A stretch of DNA of 64,000 bases from Ariolimax columbianus (Eukaryota; Mollusca; Gastropoda; Stylommatophora; Arionidae), in assembly GCA_036924085.1 (NCBI GenBank), contig JAVGWX010000019.1, positions 18,734,631 through 18,798,630 of the forward strand. The letters are read 5' to 3'. The position numbers were made by a program, and so were the translations under genes. How positions within the stretch are numbered: the first letter of the stretch is position 1; the number at the start of each line of letters is the position of its first letter. Below the pieces are notes generated by a model, which worked only from the letters and a program-made list of their open reading frames with translations, did not search any database and was not told the origin of the DNA. Below, piece after piece: positions 10,560-20,799 of the stretch.

Positions 10560-11000
10560 AGTACACAACCCTCTTTAGTTGCCTTTTACAACATGCTTTG
10601 GGGGTTACAATTGGTCAATTCTTTTGAACCTGAGTATCAAACGGACGACTCTGAGTAACTTAACATTTAGTCATCCCACTTCTATGTCTTAAGGATTTAG
10701 TGGTCGCTTTGAAAATTATGCTTGCAATTGGTGTGCAGACAAACATGTGATTAGCTTTTTGTGTCACTGCATCACTGCGTGATGAAGCGGCTGCCTCCTT
10801 TTGGCCTTCATGCAGACCATTAGGAAATTTGCTGCCTATAATATTTTGCCTGGACAGCAGCTAACAGCCTGCTCTTTTCTATTTTCAATTGCGAAGAATT
10901 CTTTTATGTGCACAGCATGTACACAGGATCTCTGAGTTTATCATCCATCTCCTAAAGCAGTAAGTGCAGATCTCAGCTCCCATAAGACTAGGTAACAGTT
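10560..11000. other. No recognisable gene
   Basis: Unique-looking intronic sequence; no long open frame, tandem repeat or known family seen. Confidence 0.4.
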
Positions 11001-11004
11001 GGGA

Positions 11005-11105
11005 ACTTATGGGGTTCAAACACCCACTGTTTTTATGCTTTCATCTCTTGAGAAGCAAGTGCCTTACCATTCAGCTATAGCAACCACTGACTGTGGATAC
11101 ACGAA
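11005..11105 (-). repeat. tRNA-like SINE head with long variable arm
   Basis: The minus strand reads ctatagctgaatggtaaggc, then after about 45 bases gtgggtgtttgaacccc. The A/B-box spacing fits a Leu/Ser-type tRNA ancestor. A related head is on the plus strand at 16066-16150. Confidence 0.45.
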
Positions 11106-11841
11106 ACAATATTTCACTCATTTAACCTCTCTCACACATCCTGCGTTTTTTTTCTTGTCGCAAACAAATTTCTGCTTTTTTGTCAGTTAGCGTAAAAAAG
11201 CGCCGGTGATAAGAAAACTATTCTAGAGCATTGTCATTGTATTTACCAGGGTTTACATAAGGATTTGAATATAAAAATAAACACTTCGACAATGGTAAGA
11301 TTTAATCTAGAAATATGACTGGTTTTGTTTGAAAGAAAATTTTTAACAATTTATTCTCTATTTCACTCTGACTGTATGATTATCCCATTATTGCAGGTGA
11401 TGAAGTTGAGTTGTTGCAACAGATTTTTCTGAGGTAGATCTGTTTAATTTATTTATGTAGAAGTAATAAATATGTTTGAAGTGGAAACTAACAGATATAT
11501 GACGATCTTGTAAGAAACACTATCAGTGTTCTGTGACAATTTTGTAATTTCAAATGTTCAGATTCCTCCTGAAATTGTTCTCTAAATGTTTGTGCTGTTT
11601 TTCATTATCAACTACCTCTTCTTGTATCTCAGAAACTAACATACACACAACAAAAACAATAACACCAACACATTCTTTATTCATGTATGCCTCTGCACAC
11701 AAATAAATCATATCTATAGACAAACAAATAAAAAAGATACAGGCTTTCAAAATCAACAACATAGAAAAACATGAAGCACTGACAAATAATACAGTGGCAG
11801 GGAAAATTGCATAATTTTTTTAATTGAGTGTGGTAAGGGTT

Positions 11842-12046
11842 AAAAGAGAGAGTTAATTTTCAGCTCTAACCCTGCAAAGACATCAGCTCCTTCCTTTCTG
11901 GACCAGGTGACTTCATCAATAAGCCAGGCTCTCAGCTTGCACCAGCTGACCTGCCACACAGTGTCTGCCTTTAGAAAATAATCAGGTCTGTATGCCAGAG
12001 AGTTTGGAAGTCTCACCCTTATTGATTTTACTTTTGGTTTACCTGC
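11842..12046 (-). other. Candidate coding exon or TE remnant, unresolved
   Basis: After a pyrimidine-rich tract the minus strand has an acceptor-like attggcag and an open frame of about 66 codons ending at TAA. It contains RVRLPNSLAYRPDYFLKA, then VWQVSWCKLRAWLIDE. It has a protein-like composition, and an internal strong donor (aagg|gtgaga) would give a very short exon instead. It does not fit in phase with neighbouring candidate exons. I cannot tell a terminal host exon from an old element. Confidence 0.3.
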
Positions 12047-12184
12047 CAATATTCATTAGACGAGATGATTTGAGTAGTTTTGCAAGGGGTGGGATAGTAG
12101 ATGATGAGATGAATACTGAGAAAAGGTTATTTGTCTTGTATGGATGATATTCATCATGTGATGTGACATATCAACTGAACAAAA

Positions 12185-12310
12185 TAAACAGGAAAGCGGC
12201 TTTAGACACCCAATGTTTGGACACCACGAGCAGATCACAAGACTCAAATCCAGGTATATTTTCCTTAAATCAACAAAGTCCCTACAGTCAAGCCCTGAAA
12301 GTCGTTGTAT
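12185..12310. repeat. Diverged interspersed repeat shared with 17700-17825
   Basis: The two segments share an ordered set of short matches (gacaccc..tgttt..caccac.agcagat, then agactcaaatccag). It is old and of unknown family. Confidence 0.45.
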
Positions 12311-12607
12311 TGAATTATGGCATGTATTGATACTGGACACATGAATCGAGCTTCAGGAGGAACCTGCCCCTAGACATCACTTACCCCACTCTCTTTTGAA
12401 GGCAATAAATAAACTTCAAACTGGCGTATCACAAAGCAGGAAGAATATGGGGATGAAATTTCTGTTTCCAAATCCCAACATACTGGGTTCAAATTCCACC
12501 ATGTCCAGTTTTGAAAACGTAGGTTTTTTCCTCTCTGTGTGATCGCTCCTCCACAGACGAAAATCTAACCTGACAAGAAATTTATGAGTTGCCTCTGCTG
12601 GGTCAGA

Positions 12608-12862
12608 TGTGCCAAAAGAGCACAGCTACAAATTAATTAAAGAAAGGTCCAGATTAGATATAATTAAATATTTTTCTAGTCAGAGAGTGGTGAATGCTTG
12701 GAATGCATTGCCACAGGAAATAGTGGAGGCAGAGTCAATAAATGCATTCAAGAATAGATTGGATGCGCATAGTTTTTAGATCAAGGAAATGTAAAAGAAA
12801 CTGGTTGCATAAAGATTCTGTGCAGTCTTCTAAACCAGTAGAAAGACGTTAAGTCTTTCATG
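12608..12862 (+). mobile_element. CR1-like LINE, 3' end
   Basis: Begins at the agagcacagctacaaattaa block and runs through the gtgaatgcttggaatgcatt block to the gaaactggttgcataaagat tail. It is 5' truncated, as usual for CR1. Confidence 0.85.
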
Positions 12863-13314
12863 GGAGCTAACAAGAAATATTTAAGTTTATGTAGTTTGCC
12901 TATATTATTTCCTTTGCTATAACAACATATTTGGTTCCTATTTAGTTACCAAATCCTACATTTGGCACATGTCAGTTATAACAGTGCTACACAACTCTAA
13001 CTTTGAATTCTGATCATGTGTTACATTTTTTCTTCTTGTACCGGCCTACACAACCCTGCTCCGTTCTGTTGCGCTGTACATGGACTATTGGGTTGCCAGA
13101 AACTTACCTCTCCTCTTCTACACTAACTCTTATTACACATACGACTCATATGATAATTAAAACACTGCAGGTAATAAAACACAAAGGCTCTCATTGCTTA
13201 TATTGGTTATTTTCAATATTGGCTTCAAATCACTTGGTTATTTCCTAACACAATAATTAGAGATCACTATTTACCTTTCCTGGATAGCTGAGCTGGATAT
13301 TGGAACTTGTAAAT

Positions 13315-13380
13315 ATTTGTCAGACTGTTCGTCTCGTCTGCAGTCTGTTCGTCTCGTCTGCAGTCTGTCTTGACTAAATG
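13315..13380. repeat. Short tandem duplication
   Basis: The unit cagtctgttcgtctcgtctg occurs about two and a half times in a row, giving an Asp/Arg/Glu-rich spurious minus frame. Confidence 0.6.
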
Positions 13381-13844
13381 GATCACATAACGCCTCACTC
13401 TGGCTCTGCAATGCTGACTGAATCCCTTTCCTTTGTGACCCAGTTGTTTTATACAATCTCTGTTTGCCCGTCCTTGTAGCGATATCCAACGCTTCGCGAG
13501 TGTATTTGTGTGCGTGGGTGGGAAAAATGATGCGACTGTAAATTCTTGAAAATTGTAGAAGTTCAACTCAGTAACATTACTTGTTCAGCCAATAGTCTGT
13601 TTCAGGTGTTTAAAATGATAGGATTAAACTTGCCCTTTTGTATTACTGTGGGTTGTTCATCTATTATGACTGTTAAATAAAATATATTTATTGTGCACTT
13701 GAATGTTCAACTATCATTTATGAGTTTAAGGGCTTAACTCTCTAATTGACTGTCACACAGTCACAAAAGGCATAAATTGTATTTTTTTATCTGTTTTGGC
13801 TCAAATTTCATTCGGGTAAACCTATGTAATTATCGTACTTGACT

Positions 13845-13960
13845 AACAATACCCGTGCAAAAGATCTGCCTGTCAACCAATCTGTACATCTGTACAAAAT
13901 GAAAGCAACAACAGTTTAACAACTGAAGAACCTTCCTTTGTTCTGCATTCCTTGCCTAAC
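13845..13960 (+). repeat. Old interspersed repeat shared with 37115-37215
   Basis: Both segments share cccgtgcaaaagatct-like and gcaacaacagtttaacaa-like blocks in the same order, and each lies next to SINE-A-type sequence. Confidence 0.5.
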
Positions 13961-13967
13961 CACCCAA

Positions 13968-14275
13968 TGCCCACTCCCAACCTCCCCAGAGGGCCTGAAG
14001 ATACAGCATAGTGAATGAGCTGACAGAAGTCAGCAGCTCATTGCTGGCTGCTTGCATCAAGGCCAGAGAACAAGAACTGAACAAGACCTTCTTCTGCCTC
14101 CATGAGGTGGCCCTGGAAACAGACTGCTCTAGAGCAGGCTGGCAAAGAGAATAGGGATCGCAGTGAGAAAACAAACCGGGTACCCAAACAAGTTGACTGA
14201 AACCGGATGTGTTGGGCCAAAAGGTGCAGATATTTCACCCTCTGTGTAAACTACCACACAATCTCCTTTACAAAG
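13968..14275 (+). repeat. SINE family A relative (subfamily A2)
   Basis: Shows the family A order of blocks (agctgacagaagtcagcagc, ctgcctccatgaggtggccc, ccggatgtgttgggccaaaa, then a cgcagat-like block) but with its own consensus, shared with 46740-47030. Confidence 0.7.
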
Positions 14276-14279
14276 TAGA

Positions 14280-14702
14280 TGGGGACTCCGTGGTCTCGTG
14301 GTAAGGTGTCCGTCTCAGGTTCAAATCATTGTGGAGACCAGGATTATTTTTCCCGCTGATCTTCTGGTAAAAATTACCCTGATCTCTGGGTAGTGAGATC
14401 TGACTCCCGTGTTCAGTGTCGAGCATGTTAAAAATTCCATGGCAGTTGGAAATAGAAAAGTGTAGGCTTAATGGTCACTGCCCGGACTAAAAATTCAAGT
14501 TGTATATCTACCAAAGTTTTTTTGTACTTAGTTTGTTAAGAGCAGCTATAGATGGCGCCTAACTGGCTGCAGGTCTACTAAGCTCTAGTGTTAAGTCTAT
14601 TAAGCTTGACTCGCATTTCGGTAAAAATCACCCTCCAAGAAACTGGTTTCTATACAGACTCTGTAAAGTCTTCTAAACCAGTATAAAGACGTTAAGTTAA
14701 GT
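14280..14702 (+). repeat. SINE family C, full-length with CR1-type tail
   Basis: The tRNA-like head starts ggggactccgtggtctcgtg, with B-box-like aggttcaaatcat. A roughly 250-base body and the CR1-shared tail (ctggtttctatacagactct ... gttaagttaagtt) follow. It ends about 225 bases from the exon at 14928-15089. Confidence 0.9.
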
Positions 14703-14927
14703 TAAAAAGAAGAATATGTCTTTCACAGGCTGTACCATGTGAATGCATATAATTTCCCAGCATCCATCACTATCTTTTACTACTTCTTGTTTCATGCAAA
14801 CATACAAACTTCTATCAAACAAAACACAAAACATTTTACAACTGCCCTTACCCTCCAGACCCTGACCAACACATCTCCAGGCTTTAGAGTAGACGGTGAA
14901 ATACGTATCAACATCCATCATCATTAC

Positions 14928-15089
14928 CGTCAGGTCAACAACAACCACACCATTTTCTTCACAGTAGTACTCGACCAAGACTTTGCTTCCATGTACAAGA
15001 ATTTGAGAAGCTTCATTTATACGTATAAAGTTTGATAGTGAATCTGCTAGACTTGCCTCTTTTGAAGGATCTTGTACTACCGCTTGATT
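14928..15089 (-). CDS. Candidate exon of minus-strand secreted-protein gene (repeat-domain exon)
   Basis: The minus-strand acceptor is tttcttcacag|AATCAAG at 15089 and the donor is acg|gtaatg at 14928. It is exactly 54 codons, phase 0 to 0. It begins NQAVVQDPSKEASLADSLSN, then INEASQILVHGSKVLVEYY, then CEENG. The start resembles the exon at 19005 (NDAVPQDRSPE), and the 'GSKVLVEYYC' part resembles 'GSLVEIAYTWYC' in the candidate at 15926. A second strong donor (gagg|gtaagg) about 80 bases further would add VDTYFTVYSKAWRCVGQGLE, phase 1. Function unknown; the Cys pattern suggests an extracellular module. Confidence 0.55.
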
Positions 15090-15514
15090 CTGTGAAGAAA
15101 GTATTTGAATTAATACGGCAATTCCATACCAGGTGTGAGCAATAAACCAAGTTAAGCATTACAAATATCCTTGTCAATCAATTATTTATTACATCTGTTT
15201 TTAACCATTTTCTCATCTTCATTATCTAACATGCAGAGCCGGTTGTAAGTTAGTGTTTCTATTCTTTGCTCCTCTTTTGGGTTATTGCAACACTTGAGCA
15301 AATATTATTAAATAATTAAGTTTAATTGTTCATGCCACAAATGGGGTCCCTAAAAGCATGTGACCCAATTGAGTACAGTCAATCTAAGGCTGTCCCTGCA
15401 AACATGATTTCACAAAATTTAGTTTGGGATAGATCTAAAATGTATTATAACTAACGCAAAATTCTAGTTGTGTGGGGTTATTTTTTTAATAAACTATTTC
15501 GTTTTTATTTTAAA

Positions 15515-15730
15515 TAAAGGTAAAGTTGGGTCCACGGCAACAATTGCCATCGGGGATGAAGATAACTCTTCATGGACTAAGCCTATGTGAAATGTGCTGG
15601 CCAGTTCCCTTCCTTGCTGGTTATACGTTCTCCAAATCATTCATCAGGTACCCATTTACAGCTGGGTCGACTGGAAGAGCGGTCATAACAGGAACAAACC
15701 ACTCCTTGATTGTATCGTGTCTATATGTGA
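15515..15730 (+). repeat. SINE-like repeat family E
   Basis: Starts ggtaaagttgggtccacggc; conserved with 36768-36965 (plus), with a shorter relative at 35390-35510. The shared core includes ggtacccatttacagctggg. Confidence 0.7.
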
Positions 15731-15925
15731 TTTTTAATCTTGGCACGATGTAATCCCAGTATAGCAGGCCAGCTCACTGTCGACTAGACTACATACAACT
15801 GACACAATAAGCTGAATAACAAACACAACTGATCTGATTTTCTTCAGCGCCAAGAAGAAATCCTACAGTCAGCATTTATACATATTCACTTTAGAACATA
15901 CAAAATCTATCGTTCTCTGATTTAC

Positions 15926-16065
15926 CTCTTTTGATTGATCTTGCTGCTTCACCTGGACAGTACCATGTATACGCTATTTCAACAAGTGAACCACATTTAT
16001 ATTTAATGATGGCATCAGGAAAGCTTACAGTAATCATTTGTTGTTGTTCTTCAAAGCTGGGGTCA
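15926..16065 (-). CDS. Candidate repeat-domain exon, boundaries uncertain
   Basis: The minus-strand open frame reads DPSFEEQQQMITVSFPDAII, then KYKCGSLVEIAYTWYCPGEA. Possible acceptors are tatag at 16065 or the ccccag nine bases later. Possible donors are ccag|gtgaag at 15953 and agag|gtaaat at 15926, both phase 1. Block by block it aligns with the exon at 14928-15089 (I-x-V ... I-(I/L) ... G-S-x-V-x-(I/V) ... YC). Its entry phase (2) does not match the exon at 19005 or 17192, so either an exon is missing or this is a decayed duplicate. Confidence 0.4.
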
Positions 16066-16150
16066 CTATAGGTGAGAGTTAAAGCACTCAGCTCTCAAGA
16101 AGAGAATGAACAAAAGAAAGTAACAGTGGGTGGTTCAAATCTGAAAGGTT
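16066..16150 (+). repeat. tRNA-like SINE head
   Basis: ctataggtgagagttaaagcac, then gtgggtggttcaaatct about 60 bases later, matching the inverted head at 11005-11105. Confidence 0.4.
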
Positions 16151-16203
16151 TCAAACGTCCCTTAGTCTTGAGGGAGGTGAGCTCAGCGTATAGTTGTATT
16201 AGA

Positions 16204-16562
16204 GATGGGGATCAAGATTCTGAGCAGCGCATGAGCTGCAGAGTCAGCGACCCAAAGCTGACTGCTAGGGTCAGGGCCAGCGAAACAGAACTGTCAAGAC
16301 CCTATGCACCTCCATACGGTGATCCTGGATAACAGGCTGTAACAAAGCAGACTGGCTAAGGAAGAGGGATAGAAGAGGGAAGGCTAACCCGGTACTCAAA
16401 AATGCCTGCTAAAATCGGATGTCCCGGACCAAATGGTACAAATATCGCAGTCATGCTGTAAACTATGACACAATGCATTCCATTCTCCAGACAACATCCT
16501 CCTATTTGCAAAGCAATTTTCAGGGTTTTGTAGCAGGAGATTGAGAACGAACAAAGAAGAAG
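16204..16562 (+). repeat. SINE family A
   Basis: Begins gggatcaagattctgagcag and ends gagattgagaacgaac plus (GAA)n. It carries all family blocks in order, about 360 bases. Confidence 0.9.
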
Positions 16563-16619
16563 AAGTATCAGATATAGATGACAAACTTCAAAAGACACTT
16601 CAAAATGTCCCGCCTATAC

Positions 16620-17045
16620 AAAATGTCAGCTCTTTTGTCAGCCTGTAAATGGAACTATAGAGTTACCTACTGTGGAAACAATAGTAATGGATAAATGTTG
16701 AAGTTTAGAAGTTGATCAACGACAACCTCTTGAATAAAGATACTACAATCGATGAACCAGCAATGTACAGATTGCAACATAAGAGGGGCATCTTAGAGAA
16801 TGAAGCAGGAGTGTATATAACCAGCGAGCTATATGTACCATCATTATCTACACACTTTGCTATTTATTGAGAGGGACTAAGTGTCTATTGGGCCTGCCCA
16901 GAGTGCAATGATGTTGATTTTTAACAAAACAGAACAGACACTCATGGACGTTCCAAGTAGTGCTCTGAAATGAAAGTCTGGTGATGATTATTCTCGTCCA
17001 TATCATTCGATCCTTCTGAAGCATAGGGTCACCGCTGTAGATGGC
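16620..17045. other. No recognisable gene
   Basis: Intronic sequence. A short piece near 17025-17060 (gcatagggtcaccg...) resembles 10455-10490, hinting at an old repeat. Confidence 0.4.
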
Positions 17046-17191
17046 CCCTTAAAAGAAGCCTGAGTAAAAGTACTTTATGCAGTATTGCAGTAGTTGTTTC
17101 TGTAGCAATTTATTTTTACATGACAAGGTTGCTAACTCTGTACACAAATCTTTACAGTCACCTTTGACATGAATAGAGGTCCTATTCTTAC

Positions 17192-17278
17192 CTCTCTGGG
17201 ATCCACACATAAAGTGATCACTACTACATTGCCACATATTTCCAGAAAAATTACCACAAACCAATCCCCAAGTTTGTG
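17192..17278 (-). CDS. Candidate Cys-rich exon (second of a phase-matched pair)
   Basis: The minus-strand acceptor is ggtggaaag|CACAAAC at 17278 and the strong donor is gagag|gtaaga at 17192. The exon has two leading bases, 28 codons and one trailing base. It reads QTWGLVCGNFSGNMWQCSSD, then HFMCGSQR. Three cysteines in 28 residues suggest an extracellular module. It joins the exon at 17513-17632 in phase, the junction codon being GCA (Ala). No family recognised. Confidence 0.4.
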
Positions 17279-17512
17279 CTTTCCACCCCAGAAACAAAAG
17301 AGGCAATAAGAAAACTTAAAATCAAATATCAAGGAAAGAATCTTGAACACAGTCCAGCCCCCAAATTCCTGGGTGCAAAGTTGAATTGCATGCTGTCCTA
17401 TGTGATACACTGCCAGAAAACATAAGATACATGCAAGAAATAATATAATCTGAAAATTGACTGGCACAATACGGGGAGCACAGCCAGATGTACTCCGAGC
17501 CAAAGTGTTCAC

Positions 17513-17632
17513 CTTGTGTTCCTCCGTAGCAGATTACACCAGCTTGGAAAAATTTTGCAAATGTCAAATTTATTGACACAGCAATAAATGAGACTGGGCA
17601 GATAATTACAACGTGTCTAAAACCTACTTCAC
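17513..17632 (-). CDS. Candidate exon (first of a phase-matched pair)
   Basis: The minus-strand acceptor is tttttttcag|GTGAAG at 17632 and the donor is caag|gtgaac at 17513. The exon has two leading bases, 39 codons and one trailing base. It reads EVGFRHVVIICPVSFIAVSI, then NLTFAKFFQAGVICYGGTQ. Two other frames are also open here, so frame choice rests on the phase match to 17278. It needs a phase-1 exon upstream, which the 19005 exon (phase 0 out) does not supply. Confidence 0.35.
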
Positions 17633-17889
17633 CTGAAAAAAATATACCCCATAATCAGAAGAGTACCACCCAAGACAAGAAATAATGTTGCATCAGAAAT
17701 CTAAAGAGAAACAGGTAAATGACCCAAGACACCCTATGTTTCGGCACCATGTGCAGAGGACAAGACTGAAATCCAGATGAAGTTTCTTGCCGTCAACACT
17801 GCCCTTACAGACTAATCCGGGAAAACATTGCATAAAAAAATGAAATTTAAAACAAAAAATTATTTTTGGCTTTTTGCCTTATTTCACTA

Positions 17890-18110
17890 TTTCCTTATGG
17901 CAGTGAACATTGCACTAAGTTTTTATTTTGCGCCTGTCAGCCCAGTTCATCTGACTTCGGCATGTATTTTATGTAATGGTCTGATACTCCTGCATTTTCT
18001 AAGAGTTTGCTTCCTCGGGGTTACAGCCGGTGCTGTGATTGGGGAGCAAACCCAGCACCCTTGGGTTGAGAGCCGCGTCACTTAATCACTAGCACACGCC
18101 GTCCCTGAAA
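17890..18110 (-). repeat. tRNA-derived SINE family B
   Basis: Inverted copy; the plus strand reads ttttattttgcgcctgtcag and ends cttaatcactagcacacgcc. The B box is altered, indicating age. Confidence 0.85.
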
Positions 18111-18174
18111 AATGAAATGAACTGACACACACTACTTGCCTTACACAACATAGAAGTCACATAATAGATACCAA

Positions 18175-18372
18175 ACTGGTGTATCACGATGCAGGAACAA
18201 TTTTAAGAGATGGGAATACAGGGAACCGTGGAGCAACACAAAACCCAGACTACCTGATGATCTGTCCAAACTTTCTTGAAACATGCAAAATTGCAATAGT
18301 CTCTAACACTTCATCATCTGGAGTGCTTGCTATGGGATTGACTACCTTTCCTTTAAAGATAATTGTCTTTAA
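18175..18372 (+). mobile_element. Jockey-like LINE, C-terminal remnant
   Basis: Encodes a degenerate Cys/His tail, 'GATQNPDYLMICPNFLETC', comparable to 'SGAAHDPEQLIICPRMQESC' at 59430-59490. A short fragment of the same family. Confidence 0.6.
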
Positions 18373-18377
18373 ACTGT

Positions 18378-18832
18378 GATTAAATATATAAACTGGATAA
18401 TAAATGTGCAATCTGTGACCAAATATATAAACTGGATAATAAACTTGTAATTTGTGACCAAATATATAAACTGGATATAAGCTGAATAATAAATGTGTAA
18501 TATGTGACAAAATGTATAAACTGGATATATGTTGAATAATAAACTTGCAATCTGTGACAAAATATATAAACTGGATAATAAACTTGCAGTATGTGATCAA
18601 ATATATAAACTGTTTATATTTAAACTTGTAATCTGTGACTAAATATATAAACTTGATAATAAACTTGTAATCTGTGACAAAATACATAAACTGGATAATA
18701 AATTTGCAATATGTGATCAAATATATAAACTGGGTAATAAACTTGTAATATGTGATCAAATATATATAAACTAGATAATAAACATGTAATCTGTGACCAA
18801 ATATATGAACTGGATAATAAACATATATTCTA
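18378..18832. repeat. Minisatellite, ~39-bp unit, about 11 copies
   Basis: The unit contains aaatatataaactggataa and ttgtaatctgtgacc. Spacing is mostly 39-40 bases, with two longer units that hold an extra tataagctgaa piece. Because the unit is near a multiple of three, the minus strand stays open for 200 codons of Tyr/Ile/Phe-rich repeat, which is not a real protein. Confidence 0.95.
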
Positions 18833-18912
18833 TCAATTTGGAGCACAGACAACAAAAGTTATTGTAGATTTAGAGTTAGGCCTCAAGGCAGAGTTAAACC
18901 CATTATACATAC

Positions 18913-19005
18913 AACGTTCAACGTTTGCTCAGCTGGTTCATCTTGATTTGACTGATCATTGTTTGATTGATATTCGGGTGATCGATCCTGCGGCACTGCA
19001 TCATT
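18913..19005 (-). CDS. Exon 2 of putative secreted protein
   Basis: The minus-strand acceptor is ttacttttcag|AATGATG at 19005 and the donor is gtt|gtatgt at 18913. It is 31 codons, phase 0 to 0, so it joins the signal-peptide exon (phase 0) directly. It reads NDAVPQDRSPEYQSNN, then DQSNQDEPAEQTLNV: hydrophilic, Asn/Gln/Asp-rich, without Cys, probably a linker after signal-peptide cleavage. Its first residues resemble those of the exon at 15089. Confidence 0.65.
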
Positions 19006-19406
19006 CTGAAAAGTAATTTCCTTAAATCAGATTTGTAAAGTTTAAAGTTAATATAAAGTTAACATTACAACCATAGCCCATTGCACTCATACAGAACTCT
19101 TTACATAACTTCTAAATTGCTCTAATAAATTTTCCAAATCACTATATTATATTGACATCTTTGTAGGCATCTTACATTTTGTCAATGCTTCTTCTTCTTA
19201 TGTTTGTGATTGATCATTAATTTGTTCTCTGTCAGATAAATTTCCTAGGTGAAATCGACCAATATCTGGAGCTTCTTTTTATAATATAGCTCCAACCAAC
19301 TTTGAGTTTAGCATTGAATCATTTGACCAATGAACCTTCTTCAAATGACTGTACAAAAGGAAGTTCTGGAGAACATGCACTGCAGTTTGTTTGCACAGTC
19401 CAGACA

Positions 19407-19518
<112 letters not shown>

Positions 19519-19785
19519 AATACATATTTTAGAGAAAAAACCTAAATTCTTAAGAAGTTCAGATCTGGCTCAACATATAAAATTACAGAGCAAAACCATC
19601 AACAGTTCGCTATGTGGATTCTAGGACACCTAACTGGGGAGGAAAGTATAGGACAATTGAACCATACTATTATGCATGTGGTAAAAAGCTGTTGTTAATA
19701 CCACTACTAAACAAACCTATGATTAGTAAATATTAATAACATACAACAATCAATGTTCATTATTCATTAGTTAAATGCTCAGGGG

Positions 19786-20142
19786 GATCAAGATGCTGCA
19801 GTGGTCAGCGACCCATAGCTGACTGCTAGCGTCAGGGCCAGCGAACCAGAGCTGCCAAGACCCTTCTACACCTCCATGCGGTGATCCTGGATAATAGGCT
19901 GCAGCAGGGCAGACTGGCTAAGGAGAAGGGATCGAAGAGGGAATGCTAACCCGGTACTCAAAAAATGTTTGCTGAAGTCGGATGTGTTGGACCGAAAGGT
20001 GCAAATATTGCAGCCAAGCTGTAAACTACGACACAACGCATTCCGTTCTCTGGACTACATTCTGCTACTTAAGCCCTTTCAGGGTTTGGTAGCGGGAGAT
20101 TGAGAACGAACGAAGAAGATGAAGAAGAAGAAGAAGAAGAAA
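19786..20142 (+). repeat. SINE family A
   Basis: Near full-length: ggggatcaagatgctgcagt ... gggagattgagaacgaacga followed by (GAA)n. About 357 bases; a good reference copy. Confidence 0.92.
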
Positions 20143-20799
20143 TGCTCAGGAAGAGAAACAGGAAAATGTTGTAACAACAAGAAGGTCATAGGGTTAGGGT
20201 AGAGATAGTGTAGTCATAGAAGACAGTACAATTTGGTATAGAGATAATACTTAATATGGCATTGAGTGTCAAACTGGATGGGAAACAATAGGAGTAACAT
20301 CGTAAGTGCTGAAATGCTCATAAGATAGGTTTAGGTGGTTATCTTGAATCTGTGGAAGGAACTGATCCATAACTTCATGTGGCAATGAATCAGAATGCTG
20401 AGAAGGATTAGCATGCATCGCAGAAGCATCGCCGTGGCGTGTTTGGGTGTCAGTGTCAAGTGTGCTTCAGCAAATTCAATAACTTTTAAATTGAAATCGA
20501 CTTCATTCGAGTTAAGCATTCTCATTAATCGTGACTGATTTTTTTTTAACCACTAGAAAATAGTTAAGCGTCTGATTAACGTATGTGGTATAACACTTGC
20601 TCAGCTTGCTGTTCACGACAAACGTTTGAGTTTGGGGGTTCACCCGACAAGAGCGTCTGCTATAGAACTAACTACACTCAACTTTTTCAAATAGGAAGTG
20701 TGGTCAGGTCCATCCAAATTTATTGTGTCAAATTCAAATAAAATAACTGCCAGCTTGCATAAATCAATTCCAGTTAATTGATCTTTTCACATTTTTCAA

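Noticed and set aside
18250..18855. 201-codon minus-strand frame rich in Tyr, Ile and Phe
   Set aside because: It is a read-through of the 39-bp minisatellite; no codon conservation beyond the repeat, no gene context.
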